From assembly GCF_921293875.1 (NCBI RefSeq), contig NZ_CAKLDI010000001.1, positions 1,332,475 through 1,396,474 on the forward strand: 64,000 bases of DNA, written 5' to 3'. The notes beneath the pieces were generated by a model that worked only from the letters and a program-made list of their open reading frames with translations, searched no databases and was not told the origin of the DNA. This DNA comes from Vibrio stylophorae (lineage in GTDB: Bacteria > Pseudomonadota > Gammaproteobacteria > Enterobacterales > Vibrionaceae). Within the stretch, counting starts at the first letter, position 1, and the number at the start of each line of letters is the position of its first letter. The position numbers and the translations under genes were made by a program. Positions 23,375-33,492 of the stretch are shown here, one piece after another.

Positions 23375-24574
23375 ATGTTTCAATTTTCCACGGCAAATCG
23401 AATTCTATTTGGTGAAGGCGCATTAGAGCGCTCGCTCTCTTTACTGAATCAATATGGCTATAGTGCGTTATTGGTATGTGGGCAAGATTTATCACGCAGT
23501 GAGCTCTTGGTTCATCATTTTCAGCAGCAAAACATGCGTTATCAGCAAGTATCGGTAAAAGGCGAACCCTATATCGCCATGGTCGAAGAGCTGGCTGCAG
23601 AAGGGCGGCGATTTAGCCCAGATATGGTGATTGCCATGGGCGGTGGCAGCGTGATTGACACCGGTAAAGCGCTCGCAGCGCTCATCCCCAATCAAGGCAG
23701 TGTTTATGATTATATTGAAGTGGTGGGGCGTGCCTTACCCTTGCAAAATAAACCACTGCCATTTATCGCGATTCCTACGACTGCGGGAACTGGAGCAGAA
23801 GTGACGCCCAATGCGGTATTAACTTCGGCGCAAGAGCGGATCAAAACCAGCATGCGCTCGCCGCAAATGCTACCTGATCTCGCTATAGTCGATCCTACGT
23901 ATAGTGCGGGCGCAAGTCCCGAGCTCACGGCGCGAAGTGGCATGGATGCTTTTACCCATCTTATGGAAGCCTATGTCTGTAATGAGCCCAATCCTCTGAG
24001 TGATATGGTTTGTGAGGAGGGGCTACGGCGTTTTGTCAGTGCCATTTTGCCAGCAGTAGAAGAAGATGATTTACGCGCGCGCAGCGATTTAGCTTTTGCG
24101 GCCATGCTTGGCGGCATGGCGCGGGCCAATGCTAAATTGGGCGCTGCGCATGCATTAGGACGAGCGCTGGGCGGCCGACTGGATATCGCGCACAGCAGTA
24201 TTACTGCTTATATTGCGCCCTATGTGATGCAGGAGAATATTTTGGCGGCAACCGCCGCCCATCGCCATGATGTGCTCAATCGTTATCGTCAACTCTCATG
24301 CCTTTTGACGGGCAGACATAATGCAGAAATTGATGATTGTGTGGCCTGGACAAGACGACTGCTCACGCGTTTGGCCTTGCCATCTATCAGTCACTCAGGT
24401 TTGTGCGAGACGCTTTTTGAAGAGGTTGCAGCAGATGCGATGCGCTCCAATGCGCTTAAGGGGAATCCGCTGCCATTGAACCAACAGCGGCTTGTTCAAA
24501 TCTTGGAGAAAGTGTGTTTGAGCAGTGACTGCGGTTGTCAATTTACGCCACTTGAAGGTAGTGAATCAGCCTAA
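23375..24574 (+). CDS. Iron-type alcohol dehydrogenase family protein
   Basis: 399 aa. NAD-binding half has GGGSVIDTGKAL (89-100) and PTTAGTGAEVTPNAVL (134-149). Metal ligands D191, H195, H259 and H273 are present by spacing, compared with FucO D196/H200/H263/H277. However, the catalytic His of the H-A-x-x-H motif (FucO H267) is Arg here (R263 in HALGRALGG), and the usual PHG is AHS. It may therefore act on a different substrate or be altered in catalysis. GAGG precedes the ATG. Single gene; satP follows after 154 bases with its own promoter. Confidence 0.88.
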   Translation: MFQFSTANRILFGEGALERSLSLLNQYGYSALLVCGQDLSRSELLVHHFQQQNMRYQQVSVKGEPYIAMVEELAAEGRRFSPDMVIAMGGGSVIDTGKALAALIPNQGSVYDYIEVVGRALPLQNKPLPFIAIPTTAGTGAEVTPNAVLTSAQERIKTSMRSPQMLPDLAIVDPTYSAGASPELTARSGMDAFTHLMEAYVCNEPNPLSDMVCEEGLRRFVSAILPAVEEDDLRARSDLAFAAMLGGMARANAKLGAAHALGRALGGRLDIAHSSITAYIAPYVMQENILAATAAHRHDVLNRYRQLSCLLTGRHNAEIDDCVAWTRRLLTRLALPSISHSGLCETLFEEVAADAMRSNALKGNPLPLNQQRLVQILEKVCLSSDCGCQFTPLEGSESA

Positions 24575-24641
24575 AATAAAGCGCCAAAATGACTTGAATA
24601 TTTTAATTGCAAGGTTTCGTGGTTTTTTTTGTGAACAGGAC

Positions 24642-24669
24642 TTGACTAAAAATTCGCGGCATGAATAAT
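24642..24669 (+). promoter_or_regulatory. Sigma-70-type promoter of satP
   Basis: -35 TTGACT and -10 AATAAT, 16 bases apart; each differs from consensus at one position. About 60 bases upstream of the satP ATG. Confidence 0.55.
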
Positions 24670-24728
24670 TGCGCGGCTTTTAAACGCATCTTGTACTTTT
24701 AATCACGATCTTCAGGAGTTTTGGCGCA

Positions 24729-25298
24729 ATGTCTGCACCTCAATACGCCAACCCAGCCCCACTCGGTTTGATGGGCTTTGGTATGACCACCGTTCTTTTG
24801 AACATTCACAACGCGGGCTTTTTCCCGGTTGATTCTATGATCATCGCTATGGGTATTTTCTACGGCGGCCTTGCGCAAGTTATCGCAGGTATCATGGAAT
24901 ACCGTAAAGGTAACACCTTTGGTACCACAGCATTTACCTCTTACGGTTTCTTCTGGTTATCACTTGTTTCTGTATGGATGCTGCCAGAGATGGGTCTTGC
25001 AAAAGCAAGTCCACACGGCTTCATGGGTTGGTACCTAACCATGTGGGGTATCTTCACTGGTTTCATGTTCATTGGTTCACTGCGCTACTGCCGCGTGAAG
25101 CAATTTGTATTTGGTAGCTTGACAGTATTGTTCGCGCTACTTGCGATTCGTGATTTCACCGGTAACACCTTGATCGGTACCATTGCTGGTTTCGAAGGTA
25201 TCATCTGTGGTGCATCTGCGATTTATTACGCAATGGCACAGGTGATCAACAACGAGTACGGCCGTGTGGTTCTACCTGTTGGTGAGTTGAAGAAGTAA
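24729..25298 (+). CDS. satP: Acetate/succinate uptake transporter (GPR1/FUN34/YaaH family)
   Basis: 189 aa with six membrane spans. The family signature [14 protein letters not shown] is at residues 8-21, followed by NIHNAGFF, and the central [28 protein letters not shown]. The family forms hexameric anion channels/transporters for acetate and succinate in the inner membrane. The codon use is visibly biased towards highly expressed-gene codons. AGGAG lies upstream of the ATG. Monocistronic with terminator at 25317. Adjacent mlc may reflect carbon-source control, but no shared operon is seen. Confidence 0.92.
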   Translation: MSAPQYANPAPLGLMGFGMTTVLLNIHNAGFFPVDSMIIAMGIFYGGLAQVIAGIMEYRKGNTFGTTAFTSYGFFWLSLVSVWMLPEMGLAKASPHGFMGWYLTMWGIFTGFMFIGSLRYCRVKQFVFGSLTVLFALLAIRDFTGNTLIGTIAGFEGIICGASAIYYAMAQVINNEYGRVVLPVGELKK

Positions 25299-25315
25299 TT
25301 GACGACTTCTGATGT

Positions 25316-25345
25316 TAAAAACCCAGCTTAAGCTGGGTTTTTTTG
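25316..25345 (+). terminator. Intrinsic terminator of satP
   Basis: Stem AAAACCCAGCTT / AAGCTGGGTTTT followed by T residues. Confidence 0.92.
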
Positions 25346-25554
25346 TATTTGGGTCAAAATTTGAACTGAGATCTCTCTCCCAGCAAACTTTTGTTTTAAT
25401 TCTTTGAAAATTGTCGATTTCGCAGGTTCACCAAGAGAAAAGAGAATTGCTTCGTGACCCAACTCACGACATCACACCATGTCACTTCACAATTAGTGAG
25501 CAAAGTAAAAGAATTCACCTCGTCGCTTATCGTCCTACATTAGAGGTGCTGTGG

Positions 25555-26769
25555 ATGTATCTTGCCCATCCCGGTCATATTGATCATATTAAAAGAAATA
25601 ACTCGGGCGCTATTTACCAATTAATTGATACACATGGCCCTATCTCCCGTATCGAGTTATCCAAGCTGAGCCAACTTGCGCCCGCGAGTATCACCAAAAT
25701 CACCCGTGAATTGATTGATGCGCACCTGATTAAAGAGACCCAATACCAAGAATCCAACAGTCGTGGACGTCCTGCGATTGGTTTGGTGACCAATAATGAA
25801 GGTTGGCAGTTTTTATCTTTGCGCTTAGGGCGTGGCTATATTGCTATGGCGCTGCATGAGCTAGGTGGCGGCATTTTAATTGAAGACTCCACAACCCTAG
25901 ATGAAATAGAGCAAGCGCCACTGCTCGCGCGTTTAGAGCAAGAGGTCACTCGTTTTCTTTCCGAGCACGTTCGCGATATTGACCGAATTACCAGCTTGGC
26001 CGTGAGCTTACCTGGCTTGGTGGATCCGAAACGCGGTGTTGTGGTGCAAATGCCGCATTATCGGGTCAAAGATATGCCGCTTGGCGATGTGCTGCATCAA
26101 AGTACAGGTTTGCCTGTTTTTATTGGTAATGATACCGCGGCTTGGACGCTTGCAGAAAAGCTCTTTGGTAATTCAAAGGGTGTGGCGAACTCGATTTTGA
26201 TTGCTGTGCACTATGGTGTCGGCGCCGGTATTGTGCTTGATAATATTGTGCTGATCAGTGAGCGCGGCAATATTGGCGAACTTGGTCATATTCAAATGGT
26301 TGAAGAGGGCATGCCTTGTCATTGTGGCAATCACGGCTGTTTAGAAACTGTGGTGAGCCATACGGCAATGCTCAATCAAATTGAGCAAGATTTAGCTGCT
26401 GGCGTTGAAACTAGTTTGCGCGAGCGCTCGATTAGTATTCGTAATTTGTGTATTGCAGCGGTTGAAGGCGATGCTTATGCGACGCGATTGATTGAGTCTT
26501 TAGGGCAGCATTTGGGACGTGCGATTGCGATGATGGTCAATGTCTTTCATCCTGAAAAGATCCTTTTTGGCGGTGAATATAATCTTGCGAAATCGATTCT
26601 TTATCCCGCGATGCTCAGCGCCATTCATTCTCAATCGATTCCAGTATATACCGAGAACTTAGAACTGCAAGAAACGCAGTTTTTCCATGAGGCGACCATG
26701 CCAGGCGCTGCGCTTGTTAAACAAGCCATGTATAACGGCTCGTTGTTAATGAAAGTGATTGAAGGTTAA
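25555..26769 (+). CDS. mlc: Mlc-type ROK-family transcriptional repressor
   Basis: 404 aa from the ATG at 25555 (MYLAHPGHIDHIKRNN), matching the Mlc N-terminus and length (406 aa in E. coli). Longer in-frame starts are not family-like. N-terminal winged helix: GAIYQLIDTHGPISRIELSK then APASITKITRELI. ROK sugar-kinase-like part: GNDTAAWTLAEKLFG, GVGAGIV, and the zinc site CHCGNHGC near residue 260. Mlc represses pts and other sugar genes and is relieved by binding the glucose transporter PtsG during uptake. It has a GAGG-type Shine-Dalgarno and a terminator at 26793. Confidence 0.93.
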   Translation: MYLAHPGHIDHIKRNNSGAIYQLIDTHGPISRIELSKLSQLAPASITKITRELIDAHLIKETQYQESNSRGRPAIGLVTNNEGWQFLSLRLGRGYIAMALHELGGGILIEDSTTLDEIEQAPLLARLEQEVTRFLSEHVRDIDRITSLAVSLPGLVDPKRGVVVQMPHYRVKDMPLGDVLHQSTGLPVFIGNDTAAWTLAEKLFGNSKGVANSILIAVHYGVGAGIVLDNIVLISERGNIGELGHIQMVEEGMPCHCGNHGCLETVVSHTAMLNQIEQDLAAGVETSLRERSISIRNLCIAAVEGDAYATRLIESLGQHLGRAIAMMVNVFHPEKILFGGEYNLAKSILYPAMLSAIHSQSIPVYTENLELQETQFFHEATMPGAALVKQAMYNGSLLMKVIEG

Positions 26770-26791
26770 TTTGCGAACCTTGATTGATACT

Positions 26792-26818
26792 GAAAAGGCG
26801 CCATTTGGCGCCTTTTTG
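26792..26818. terminator. Intrinsic terminator between mlc and bioA
   Basis: Stem AAAAGGCGCCA / TGGCGCCTTTTT, nearly palindromic, between convergent genes. Confidence 0.88.
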
Positions 26819-26872
26819 CTATTTGTGAATATTGCCATCTATGAATATTTCTATCAGTGAATCAGGCTTCAA

Positions 26873-28189
26873 TTACGCCTGTGCCAGCTCGCTTTGCGGC
26901 AGTTGTAAGTTGCGCGGTTCGGCAATGGCACTGGCAATGGCGTTGATCAGCTGCAAACAAGCCGCTTGAGAAATAATGTATGGCGGCATCAAATAGATAA
27001 GCTTGCCAAAGGGGCGAATCCACACGCCTTGCTCCACAAAGTGCTGCTGAATTTGCGCCATATTCACTGGATATTTCAGCTCAACCACACCAATGGCCCC
27101 CAGCCAACGCACATCGGCAACGTGCGCTGATTTTAAAAGGGCAGGAAGGTGGCGAGCAAACATGTGCTCAATTTGTTGCACCTGCGCTTGCCACTCGTTT
27201 TTCTCTAAAATATCTAAACTGGCGCACGCCACGGCGCAGGCGAGCGGATTACCCATAAAGGTCGGCCCATGCATAAAGCAGCCTGCACTGCCGCCACTGA
27301 CCGTGTGCGCTACATCGCTGGTGGTGAGGGTGGCAGAGAGCGTTATATATCCACCCGTGAGCGCTTTGCCAAGGCATAAAATATCGGCTTCGATGCCGCT
27401 GTGCTCACAGGCAAAGAGTTTGCCGGTTCGGCCAAATCCTGTGGCGATCTCATCTGCAATCAGCAAAATGCCATAGTCATCGCAAAGTCTGCGCACGCCG
27501 CGAAGAAACTCAGGATGATAAATGCGCATGCCTCCCGCGCCTTGAACAATGGGCTCCAAAATCACTGCGGCAATCTTGCTGTGATGCGTGGCTAGTTGCG
27601 CGGAAAAATCATCTAAATCCGATGGCTGCCAGTCACCATCAAATCGGCTGGTGGGTGAGTTGGCAAACAGGTGCTCAGGTAAGAACCCTTTGTATAGCTT
27701 GTGCATGGAGTTGTCTGGGTCGGTGACCGACATCGCTGCAAAGGTATCGCCATGATAGCCATGACGCAGGGTAAGAAATTGGCAGCGCGACTCGCCTTTA
27801 GCTTGCCAATATTGCAGCGCCATTTTAAGCGCAACTTCGACGGCCACTGATCCAGAATCTGCGAGAAAAAGATGCTGAAAACGTGCGGGTGTCATGGCGA
27901 TTAATTTTTTTCCCAAAGCGATAGCGGCAGGATGGGTGATACCACCAAACATCACATGCGACATGGACTCAATCTGCTGATGCGCGGCTTGATTGAGTTT
28001 CGGGTGATTGTAGCCGTGGATCGCAGCCCACCATGAGGACATGCCATCGACCAGCTGCGCGCCATTATCGAGTTCCAGATAAACGTCTTTGGCGGCAACG
28101 ACACCATAGCAGGGCAGGGGGTTGGTGGTGGAGGTGTAGGGGTGCCAGAGATGGTTGCGGTCAAATTGCAAATCACACAAATTGCTCAT
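26873..28189 (-). CDS. bioA: Adenosylmethionine-8-amino-7-oxononanoate aminotransferase
   Basis: 438 aa PLP enzyme, converts KAPA to DAPA with S-adenosylmethionine as amino donor. Visible: HLWHPYTST near the N-terminus, GMSSWWAAIHGYNHP near 50, the segment ADEIATGFGRTGKLFACEH near 245, and the PLP-lysine region LCLGKALTGGYITLSATL near 275. Fold-type I class III aminotransferase. Divergent from bioBFCD across 126 bases containing a BirA-like operator, the classical arrangement. Confidence 0.97.
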   Translation of the reverse strand: MSNLCDLQFDRNHLWHPYTSTTNPLPCYGVVAAKDVYLELDNGAQLVDGMSSWWAAIHGYNHPKLNQAAHQQIESMSHVMFGGITHPAAIALGKKLIAMTPARFQHLFLADSGSVAVEVALKMALQYWQAKGESRCQFLTLRHGYHGDTFAAMSVTDPDNSMHKLYKGFLPEHLFANSPTSRFDGDWQPSDLDDFSAQLATHHSKIAAVILEPIVQGAGGMRIYHPEFLRGVRRLCDDYGILLIADEIATGFGRTGKLFACEHSGIEADILCLGKALTGGYITLSATLTTSDVAHTVSGGSAGCFMHGPTFMGNPLACAVACASLDILEKNEWQAQVQQIEHMFARHLPALLKSAHVADVRWLGAIGVVELKYPVNMAQIQQHFVEQGVWIRPFGKLIYLMPPYIISQAACLQLINAIASAIAEPRNLQLPQSELAQA

Positions 28190-28200
28190 AAAACATCCAA

Positions 28201-28233
28201 ATGTAAACTAGTGCTTTGTTTGTATGTTGACAG
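28201..28233. promoter_or_regulatory. Putative BirA operator between bioA and bioB
   Basis: Imperfect inverted repeat ATGTAAACTA and GTATGTTGACA, with half-site spacing like the TTGTAAACC / GGTTTACAA operator bound by BirA-biotinyl-AMP. It sits close to the bioA start. Confidence 0.5.
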
Positions 28234-28315
28234 CGTAACAGCGCGCAATGGAAAATAACAAGCACTTACTCAACAAAATACGCAACAAAAAAACACAAAA
28301 GCATGAGGGAACACT

Positions 28316-29368
28316 GTGGACGTGAGGCATAACTGGACGCTTGCCGAGGTGCAGGCACTTTTTGAACTTCCTTTTATGGATCTGCTGTTTCAAGCGCAGC
28401 TGGTTCATCGTCAATACCATACCCCCAACCAAGTCCAAGTCAGCACTTTGCTCTCCATTAAAACTGGCGCTTGCCCTGAAGACTGCAAATATTGTCCGCA
28501 ATCGGCGCGCTACACTACGGATGTGGAAAAAGAGCGCTTAATGCAAGTGGAGCAGGTATTAACGGCGGCGCAAAAAGCAAAATCAGCAGGCTCAACCCGT
28601 TTTTGTATGGGCGCTGCTTGGAAAAATCCAAAAGCGCGAGATATGCCTTATTTGCTCGATATGGTGCGCGGCGTGAAAGCCATGGGATTAGAAACCTGCA
28701 TGACCTTGGGCATGCTCACCGCTGAGCAAGCTACTGAGCTTGCGGGCGCAGGGCTGGATTACTACAACCATAATCTGGATACCTCGCCAGAGTTTTACGG
28801 CAACATTATCACTACGCGCACCTATCAAGACCGACTCGATACGCTGTCGCATGTGCGTGATGCAGGCATGAAAATTTGCTCGGGCGGGATCATCGGTATG
28901 GGTGAAAGCGCCAATGATCGTGCGGGTTTGCTCATTGAACTGGCGAATTTACCCGTGCATCCAGAAAGTGTACCGATCAATATGTTGGTGAAAGTCAAAG
29001 GCACGCCGCTGGAACAAGAAAAGGATGTCGAGCCCTTTGACTTTATTCGCATTATTGCTGTCGCGCGGATCATGATGCCGTATTCAGCGGTGCGTTTATC
29101 GGCTGGGCGTGAAAATATGAATGCGCAGATGCAAGCGCTGTGTTTTATGGCTGGTGCCAACTCAGTCTTTTATGGTTGTAAGCTATTAACCACGCCAAAC
29201 CCTGATGAAGACAGCGATCTCCAGCTATTTCGCACATTGGGCATTAATACGGAGCAACGCGCTCAAAAGCCTGACCTGATTCAAGAAGATGAGCTACTCA
29301 CGCAGGTCAATGAGCGCATAGCGGCAAGACCCACGGCTGATGATTTGTTCTATGACGCGACTCTTTAA
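28316..29368 (+). CDS. bioB: Biotin synthase
   Basis: 350 aa radical-SAM enzyme inserting sulfur into dethiobiotin. The [4Fe-4S] motif CxxxCxxC is seen as CPEDCKYC at about 59-66, followed by [13 protein letters not shown] and the C-terminal [25 protein letters not shown] carrying the second-cluster Arg. GTG start chosen because GAGGGAA lies 5 bases upstream. First gene of the bioBFCD operon; its end overlaps bioF by 17 bases. Confidence 0.97.
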   Translation: MDVRHNWTLAEVQALFELPFMDLLFQAQLVHRQYHTPNQVQVSTLLSIKTGACPEDCKYCPQSARYTTDVEKERLMQVEQVLTAAQKAKSAGSTRFCMGAAWKNPKARDMPYLLDMVRGVKAMGLETCMTLGMLTAEQATELAGAGLDYYNHNLDTSPEFYGNIITTRTYQDRLDTLSHVRDAGMKICSGGIIGMGESANDRAGLLIELANLPVHPESVPINMLVKVKGTPLEQEKDVEPFDFIRIIAVARIMMPYSAVRLSAGRENMNAQMQALCFMAGANSVFYGCKLLTTPNPDEDSDLQLFRTLGINTEQRAQKPDLIQEDELLTQVNERIAARPTADDLFYDATL

Positions 29369-30563
29369 TCAGCGCCAGCAAGCTGCGCTCATGGCGCGCC
29401 GTGCGCAGGGCCTTTATCGCCAGCATGCTGTGTTTGCTGGCGGTATGCTTAATTTTGCCAGTAATGACTACCTTGGTTTAAGTCAGCACAAAGCGGTGAT
29501 CGCCGCTTGGCAGCAAGCGGCTAAAGCGGGCGTGGGAGCAACTGCGTCGCCTGCGGTCGTTGGTTTTCATGCTACGCATCAAGCGTTGGTGGCGAGTTTA
29601 TGTGATTGGCTTGGTTTTGAGGATGCGTTGCTGTTTAACTCGGGCTTTAGCGCTAATCAAACTTTGCTGCATACCGTGGTTGAACCGCAAGACCGCTTAT
29701 TTCAAGACAAACTAAACCATGCCTCTTTAATTGATGCAGGGCTGCATACCAAGGCGCATCATCGCCGATTTGCGCATAACGACTCACAGGCGCTTGCACG
29801 CTTGATAAAAAAGCACAATGCGCAAGCGGGGCAAGATTGGGTGGTCACTGAAGGGATTTTCAGCATGGATGGCGATAGTGCCCCTTTGACTGAATTATCG
29901 GCGCTTTGTCAACAACAGGGGGCGGCGCTGATCCTTGATGATGCCCATGGTATTGGCGTGACTGGCGAGCAAGGTCGCGGTAGCTGCGACGTGGCCAAGA
30001 TCAAACCCGATTATCTAATGGTTACATTTGGCAAAGCCTTGGGCATTGGCGGCGCTGCGATTTTAAGTACGCAGCAAAATATCGATTATCTGCGCCAGTT
30101 TTCTCGCCACTATGTGTACTCCACCGCGATGCCCATTGCGCAAGCTGCTGCCATTCAATGTGCGATAGAGATTGTGCGTTGGCAGCCAGAGCTTCGCGAA
30201 AAATTGCAAAACAATAGTGCCTATTTTGACCAAGGGTTGCGGCAATTAGCGACAGAATTTGGTGAGTTAGGTACGGCATCCATGCCAGCACTTATGTCAG
30301 CACGTATGCCAACACTGGCAATCAAGCCGGTGATTCTAAAAAGCAGTGTGCGTACCATGCACATCGCAAGACATTTGGCGGCGCAAGGGATTCAAGTGGG
30401 GGCGATTCGTCCACCGACCGTGGCGCCTAATAGTGCACGGCTGCGTATTTGTTTAAGTGCCGCCCATACAGAGGCGCACATTGACAAGCTGCTCAATGAA
30501 TTGAGGCATGCACTCGCACAGCCACAACCGATCGAAAATCTATCGCAGGAGCTTGCATGCTAG
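29352..30563 (+). CDS. bioF: 8-amino-7-oxononanoate synthase
   Basis: 403 aa PLP enzyme joining pimeloyl-ACP/CoA and L-alanine to KAPA. Visible: [14 protein letters not shown] near 35-48, [12 protein letters not shown] near 195, and the PLP-lysine [14 protein letters not shown] near 225. ATG at 29352 lies within the bioB end; bioF in turn overlaps bioC by 7 bases. Confidence 0.96.
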   Translation: MTRLFNQRQQAALMARRAQGLYRQHAVFAGGMLNFASNDYLGLSQHKAVIAAWQQAAKAGVGATASPAVVGFHATHQALVASLCDWLGFEDALLFNSGFSANQTLLHTVVEPQDRLFQDKLNHASLIDAGLHTKAHHRRFAHNDSQALARLIKKHNAQAGQDWVVTEGIFSMDGDSAPLTELSALCQQQGAALILDDAHGIGVTGEQGRGSCDVAKIKPDYLMVTFGKALGIGGAAILSTQQNIDYLRQFSRHYVYSTAMPIAQAAAIQCAIEIVRWQPELREKLQNNSAYFDQGLRQLATEFGELGTASMPALMSARMPTLAIKPVILKSSVRTMHIARHLAAQGIQVGAIRPPTVAPNSARLRICLSAAHTEAHIDKLLNELRHALAQPQPIENLSQELAC

Positions 30564-31336
30564 CGCTCAATTTGCCTGAAAAGCACCGTATTCGACAATC
30601 TTTTGATCAAGCGGCGCTGCGATACGATCATTACGCGGATTTTCAGCGTCAGGTGGCGACGCGTTTGGCTGACTGGGTGCCCAAAAGTGCAGGGGAACTT
30701 GCGCTTGATATTGGTACAGGTACTGGGTTTGGTAGCACATTACTGGTTCAGCAAGGTTGGCACCCCATCGGCCTTGATTTTTCATCCGCGATGCTCAGGC
30801 AAGCGAAACAGAGGGGGCTTTCCCATTGGCGTGGTGTTCAGGCAGATGCAGAAGCGCTGCCGTTTCAAGATGAAAGTCTATCACTGATCTATTCCAGCTT
30901 GGCGTTGCAATGGTGCCAAGATTTAAGTCGTCCCTTTGCTGAAGCCTATCGGGTATTAAAACCGGGTGGCCGTTTTGTTTGCGCCGTGCTTCTTGATGGC
31001 TCATTGCATGAGCTGAAAACTGCATGGCAACAGATTGATTCACATCAACATGTGAATGATTTTTTCACCCTCAATCAGGTCAACTTTGCGCTAGCGCAAA
31101 AGCAGATAGTGCAGAGCCAGCTAATCTGTGAACCTGTTGTATGTCGATATGCAACCGCAAGAGCATTGATGCAGGATTTAAAAGGCATTGGCGCCAGTCA
31201 AATTGCTAGTCATGCAAGGCAAAGATTGACCAAAGGCACATTACTGCAGCTTGAGCACGCATATCAGCAATATTTTTCAGAGGATGGGGCGCTTCGCGCG
31301 ACTTATCAAGTTGGATTGATTGAGGTAAGAAAATGA
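30557..31336 (+). CDS. bioC: Malonyl-ACP O-methyltransferase
   Basis: 259 aa SAM-dependent methyltransferase that methylates malonyl-ACP to enter pimelate synthesis. N-terminal [22 protein letters not shown] is typical of BioC. SAM-binding motif I is [13 protein letters not shown] near 45; motif IV region is [25 protein letters not shown] near 115. Overlaps bioF by 7 bases and bioD by 4. Confidence 0.95.
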   Translation: MLALNLPEKHRIRQSFDQAALRYDHYADFQRQVATRLADWVPKSAGELALDIGTGTGFGSTLLVQQGWHPIGLDFSSAMLRQAKQRGLSHWRGVQADAEALPFQDESLSLIYSSLALQWCQDLSRPFAEAYRVLKPGGRFVCAVLLDGSLHELKTAWQQIDSHQHVNDFFTLNQVNFALAQKQIVQSQLICEPVVCRYATARALMQDLKGIGASQIASHARQRLTKGTLLQLEHAYQQYFSEDGALRATYQVGLIEVRK

Positions 31337-32022
31337 CACAGGTTTATTTTGTCGCAGGGACGGACACTGAAGTCGGGAAAACTGTTGCATCGCGAGCCCT
31401 CATTCAAGCAATGGCAAAGCAGTATCAAGTTGCAGGTTATAAGCCCATTGCCAGTGACAGCCAAGCAACCGATGCGGGGCTGCGTAATCATGATGCGCTT
31501 TGCTTGCTTGATGCTAGTAATTGTACGCTGACTTATGATGAAGTGAATCCATACGCCTATGCACCGCCAATTTCACCGCATATCGCAGCAAAATTGGTGG
31601 ATATGCCCATTGAGTTTTCGAAAATTTCTGATGGTTTAGAGCGTCTAAAAACAAAAGCGGATGTGGTGCTTGTTGAAGGAGCAGGTGGCTGGCGCGTCCC
31701 AGTTTCGGAGAAGGCCACACTGTCACAGTGGGTACAGCAAGAGCAACTGGCGGTGATTTTGGTGGTAGGGATAAAGCTGGGCTGTCTAAATCATGCGATG
31801 TTAACTGCAGAAGCTATTGAGCGAGATGGCTTGAAACTTGCGGGTTGGGTTGCCAATCGCGTTAATCCGGGAACCGCCAACTACGCTGAAATTATTGAGA
31901 TGCTTGAAGACAAACTCAATGCCCCAAAACTCGGTGAAATCCCCTATATGCCGCATATCCACGAGCGTGATTTGGCAGAGTTTATTGATATTTCAGCGCT
32001 GCCATTGCCGCAAATGGCCTAA
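31333..32022 (+). CDS. bioD: Dethiobiotin synthetase
   Basis: 229 aa ATP-dependent carboxylase forming the ureido ring of dethiobiotin. P-loop GTDTEVGKT at residues 9-17, DAPA-binding YKPIAS near 36, and [10 protein letters not shown] near 115. ATGA overlap with bioC. Last gene of the operon; terminator at 32038. Confidence 0.96.
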   Translation: MTQVYFVAGTDTEVGKTVASRALIQAMAKQYQVAGYKPIASDSQATDAGLRNHDALCLLDASNCTLTYDEVNPYAYAPPISPHIAAKLVDMPIEFSKISDGLERLKTKADVVLVEGAGGWRVPVSEKATLSQWVQQEQLAVILVVGIKLGCLNHAMLTAEAIERDGLKLAGWVANRVNPGTANYAEIIEMLEDKLNAPKLGEIPYMPHIHERDLAEFIDISALPLPQMA

Positions 32023-32036
32023 ATCATTCCGATAGA

Positions 32037-32064
32037 CTAAGCCGCTTTAGTGCGGCTTTTTTGT
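32037..32064 (+). terminator. Intrinsic terminator of bioBFCD
   Basis: Stem AAGCCGC / GCGGCTT with six T residues after it. Confidence 0.88.
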
Positions 32065-32217
32065 GTTTAAAAAACACAGACGCCTTTGTGCTGTTCTTAA
32101 GTTTTACGTTGAACATCATTGTGCCTCACAGAATAGATTAGCCAATGTTGAGAATGCTTGGCTCTTTCGCTTTGTTTGTTATGGTGAGGGGCTTCAAGGA
32201 TGAGGAGGAACCTTTGT

Positions 32218-33057
32218 ATGCTGACTTTGGCACAACTGCAACAAACCATGCACCAACTAGGGCTTTCACAGCGAGTGATTTTGGCACATGGCGCACTGAA
32301 ATCTTTTGGCTCATGTGATTTCTCACCGCAGCAACTTATTGATACCTTGGCATCGAAAGGTAATACCTTGGTGATGCCCACTTTTGAATATGATTGCTTG
32401 GCTAACCCGCCACAGGATGCAACGAATTATCAGCAAAATGCTGTTGAGGGTCCATGGGCATTCTGCTCGCCTCATCCTTTTGTAGGGCATGAAAATCGAA
32501 TCACGCCAGATATGGGCGCACTGTCGAAAATATTGCTCAATCATCCTATGCGTATTCGAAGCGTACATCCCATCAACTCTTTTACGGCGCTTGGCCCGCA
32601 AGCGAAGGCGTTGATGGCGAGGCAAAGCTATCAAGGCCTTTATGATATCTATCAAGCGCTTTGTTCTGACACGCATGAGTTCGATGATGCCGTATTACTG
32701 TTGATGGGCGTTGGGCTGACAAGCGCGACACCGATTCATTATGCTGAGCAATTGGCTGGTCGTGCGATGTTTGTGCGCTGGGCTTCGGTGGCAGGTGAGG
32801 GGATCGTAGAAACACGAATTGGTGCTTGCTCTTTAGGGTTTGCTGCATTGGATGATGCAGTCGCTACAATCGAGACGCGGGTACTGGTTGGTGAGAGCCT
32901 TTGGCGTCTTTTCTCATTGAAAGCCTTTATCGCAGTTTGCCAACAGGCGATTGAGAAAAATCCGGCGCTAATACAATGCCATTCTGATTGCGTGCGCTGT
33001 CGTGACATCATTGCGGGTGGGCCATTTGTGCGCCAAAGCGTTGGCGCACAAATGTAA
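32218..33057 (+). CDS. AAC(3)/YokD-family acetyltransferase
   Basis: 279 aa. ATG at 32218 chosen, with GAGGAGGA upstream. Family blocks of aminoglycoside 3-N-acetyltransferases: VILAHGALKSFG (20-31), GNTLVMPTFEYD (50-61), DMGALSKILLNHPMRIRSVHPINSF (about 100-124) and LLLMGVGLTSATPIHYAEQLAGR (about 161-183). The C-terminus has CVRCRDIIAGG. The family uses acetyl-CoA; many chromosomal members are not resistance enzymes, and several classical residues (for example HSS, here HGA) differ. So the substrate is unknown. Single gene; no mobile element around it. Confidence 0.8.
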   Translation: MLTLAQLQQTMHQLGLSQRVILAHGALKSFGSCDFSPQQLIDTLASKGNTLVMPTFEYDCLANPPQDATNYQQNAVEGPWAFCSPHPFVGHENRITPDMGALSKILLNHPMRIRSVHPINSFTALGPQAKALMARQSYQGLYDIYQALCSDTHEFDDAVLLLMGVGLTSATPIHYAEQLAGRAMFVRWASVAGEGIVETRIGACSLGFAALDDAVATIETRVLVGESLWRLFSLKAFIAVCQQAIEKNPALIQCHSDCVRCRDIIAGGPFVRQSVGAQM

Positions 33058-33074
33058 GCATGCCAATTGAAATG

Positions 33075-33260
33075 CTAGTTGGTTTGGTTATCTGGCTGAG
33101 TGTGCAGTTTGACGAGCGCATTGGCTTGGGCAAAGACATCTTGTGTCGGTGGCTCTTGCTCTGCATCAAGTCCTAAGTGGCTTTTGGCTTGCTCTGGTGT
33201 CATGCCTAAATGACAGCAGAGAATATCAATCGCAAGGCGGTAATCTTCTTGATTAGACAT
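33075..33260 (-). CDS. Small acidic protein of unknown function
   Basis: 61 aa, reading MSNQEDYRLAIDILCCHLG at the N-terminus, then MTPEQAKSHLGLDAEQEPP and a Gln/Asn-rich tail. Strong Shine-Dalgarno AAGGAGAG 8 bases before the ATG supports it. No membrane span or signal peptide; helical with a vicinal Cys pair. Not recognised. Divergent from htpX and convergent with the AAC(3)-family gene (17 bases between ends). Confidence 0.7.
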   Translation of the reverse strand: MSNQEDYRLAIDILCCHLGMTPEQAKSHLGLDAEQEPPTQDVFAQANALVKLHTQPDNQTN

Positions 33261-33388
33261 ATTTCACTCTCCTTTGATGCACCTTGAATGATTATATGGG
33301 TGCGACTGTTTTTGACTGGCTGAATTTTGTCCTCTTTATACAGCTTATATAGCTTTGGCACAAATGCGTAACAAAGTATATCGAGGGA

Positions 33389-33417
33389 TTGAAAATAGTG
33401 GCATTGAGCCTCATATT
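33389..33417 (+). promoter_or_regulatory. Sigma-32-like heat-shock promoter of htpX
   Basis: TTGAAA, 14 bases, then CCTCATATT, close to the sigma-32 consensus CTTGAAA-N(11-16)-CCCCATNT. About 75 bases before the htpX ATG. HtpX is heat-inducible in E. coli. Confidence 0.6.
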
Positions 33418-33492
33418 AATACCAGCCTCAGGTGATGCATGCTTGATTGAACGTCTGGGGTATTGTCGTTTTCTTGTAAGGATAAAAATAAT

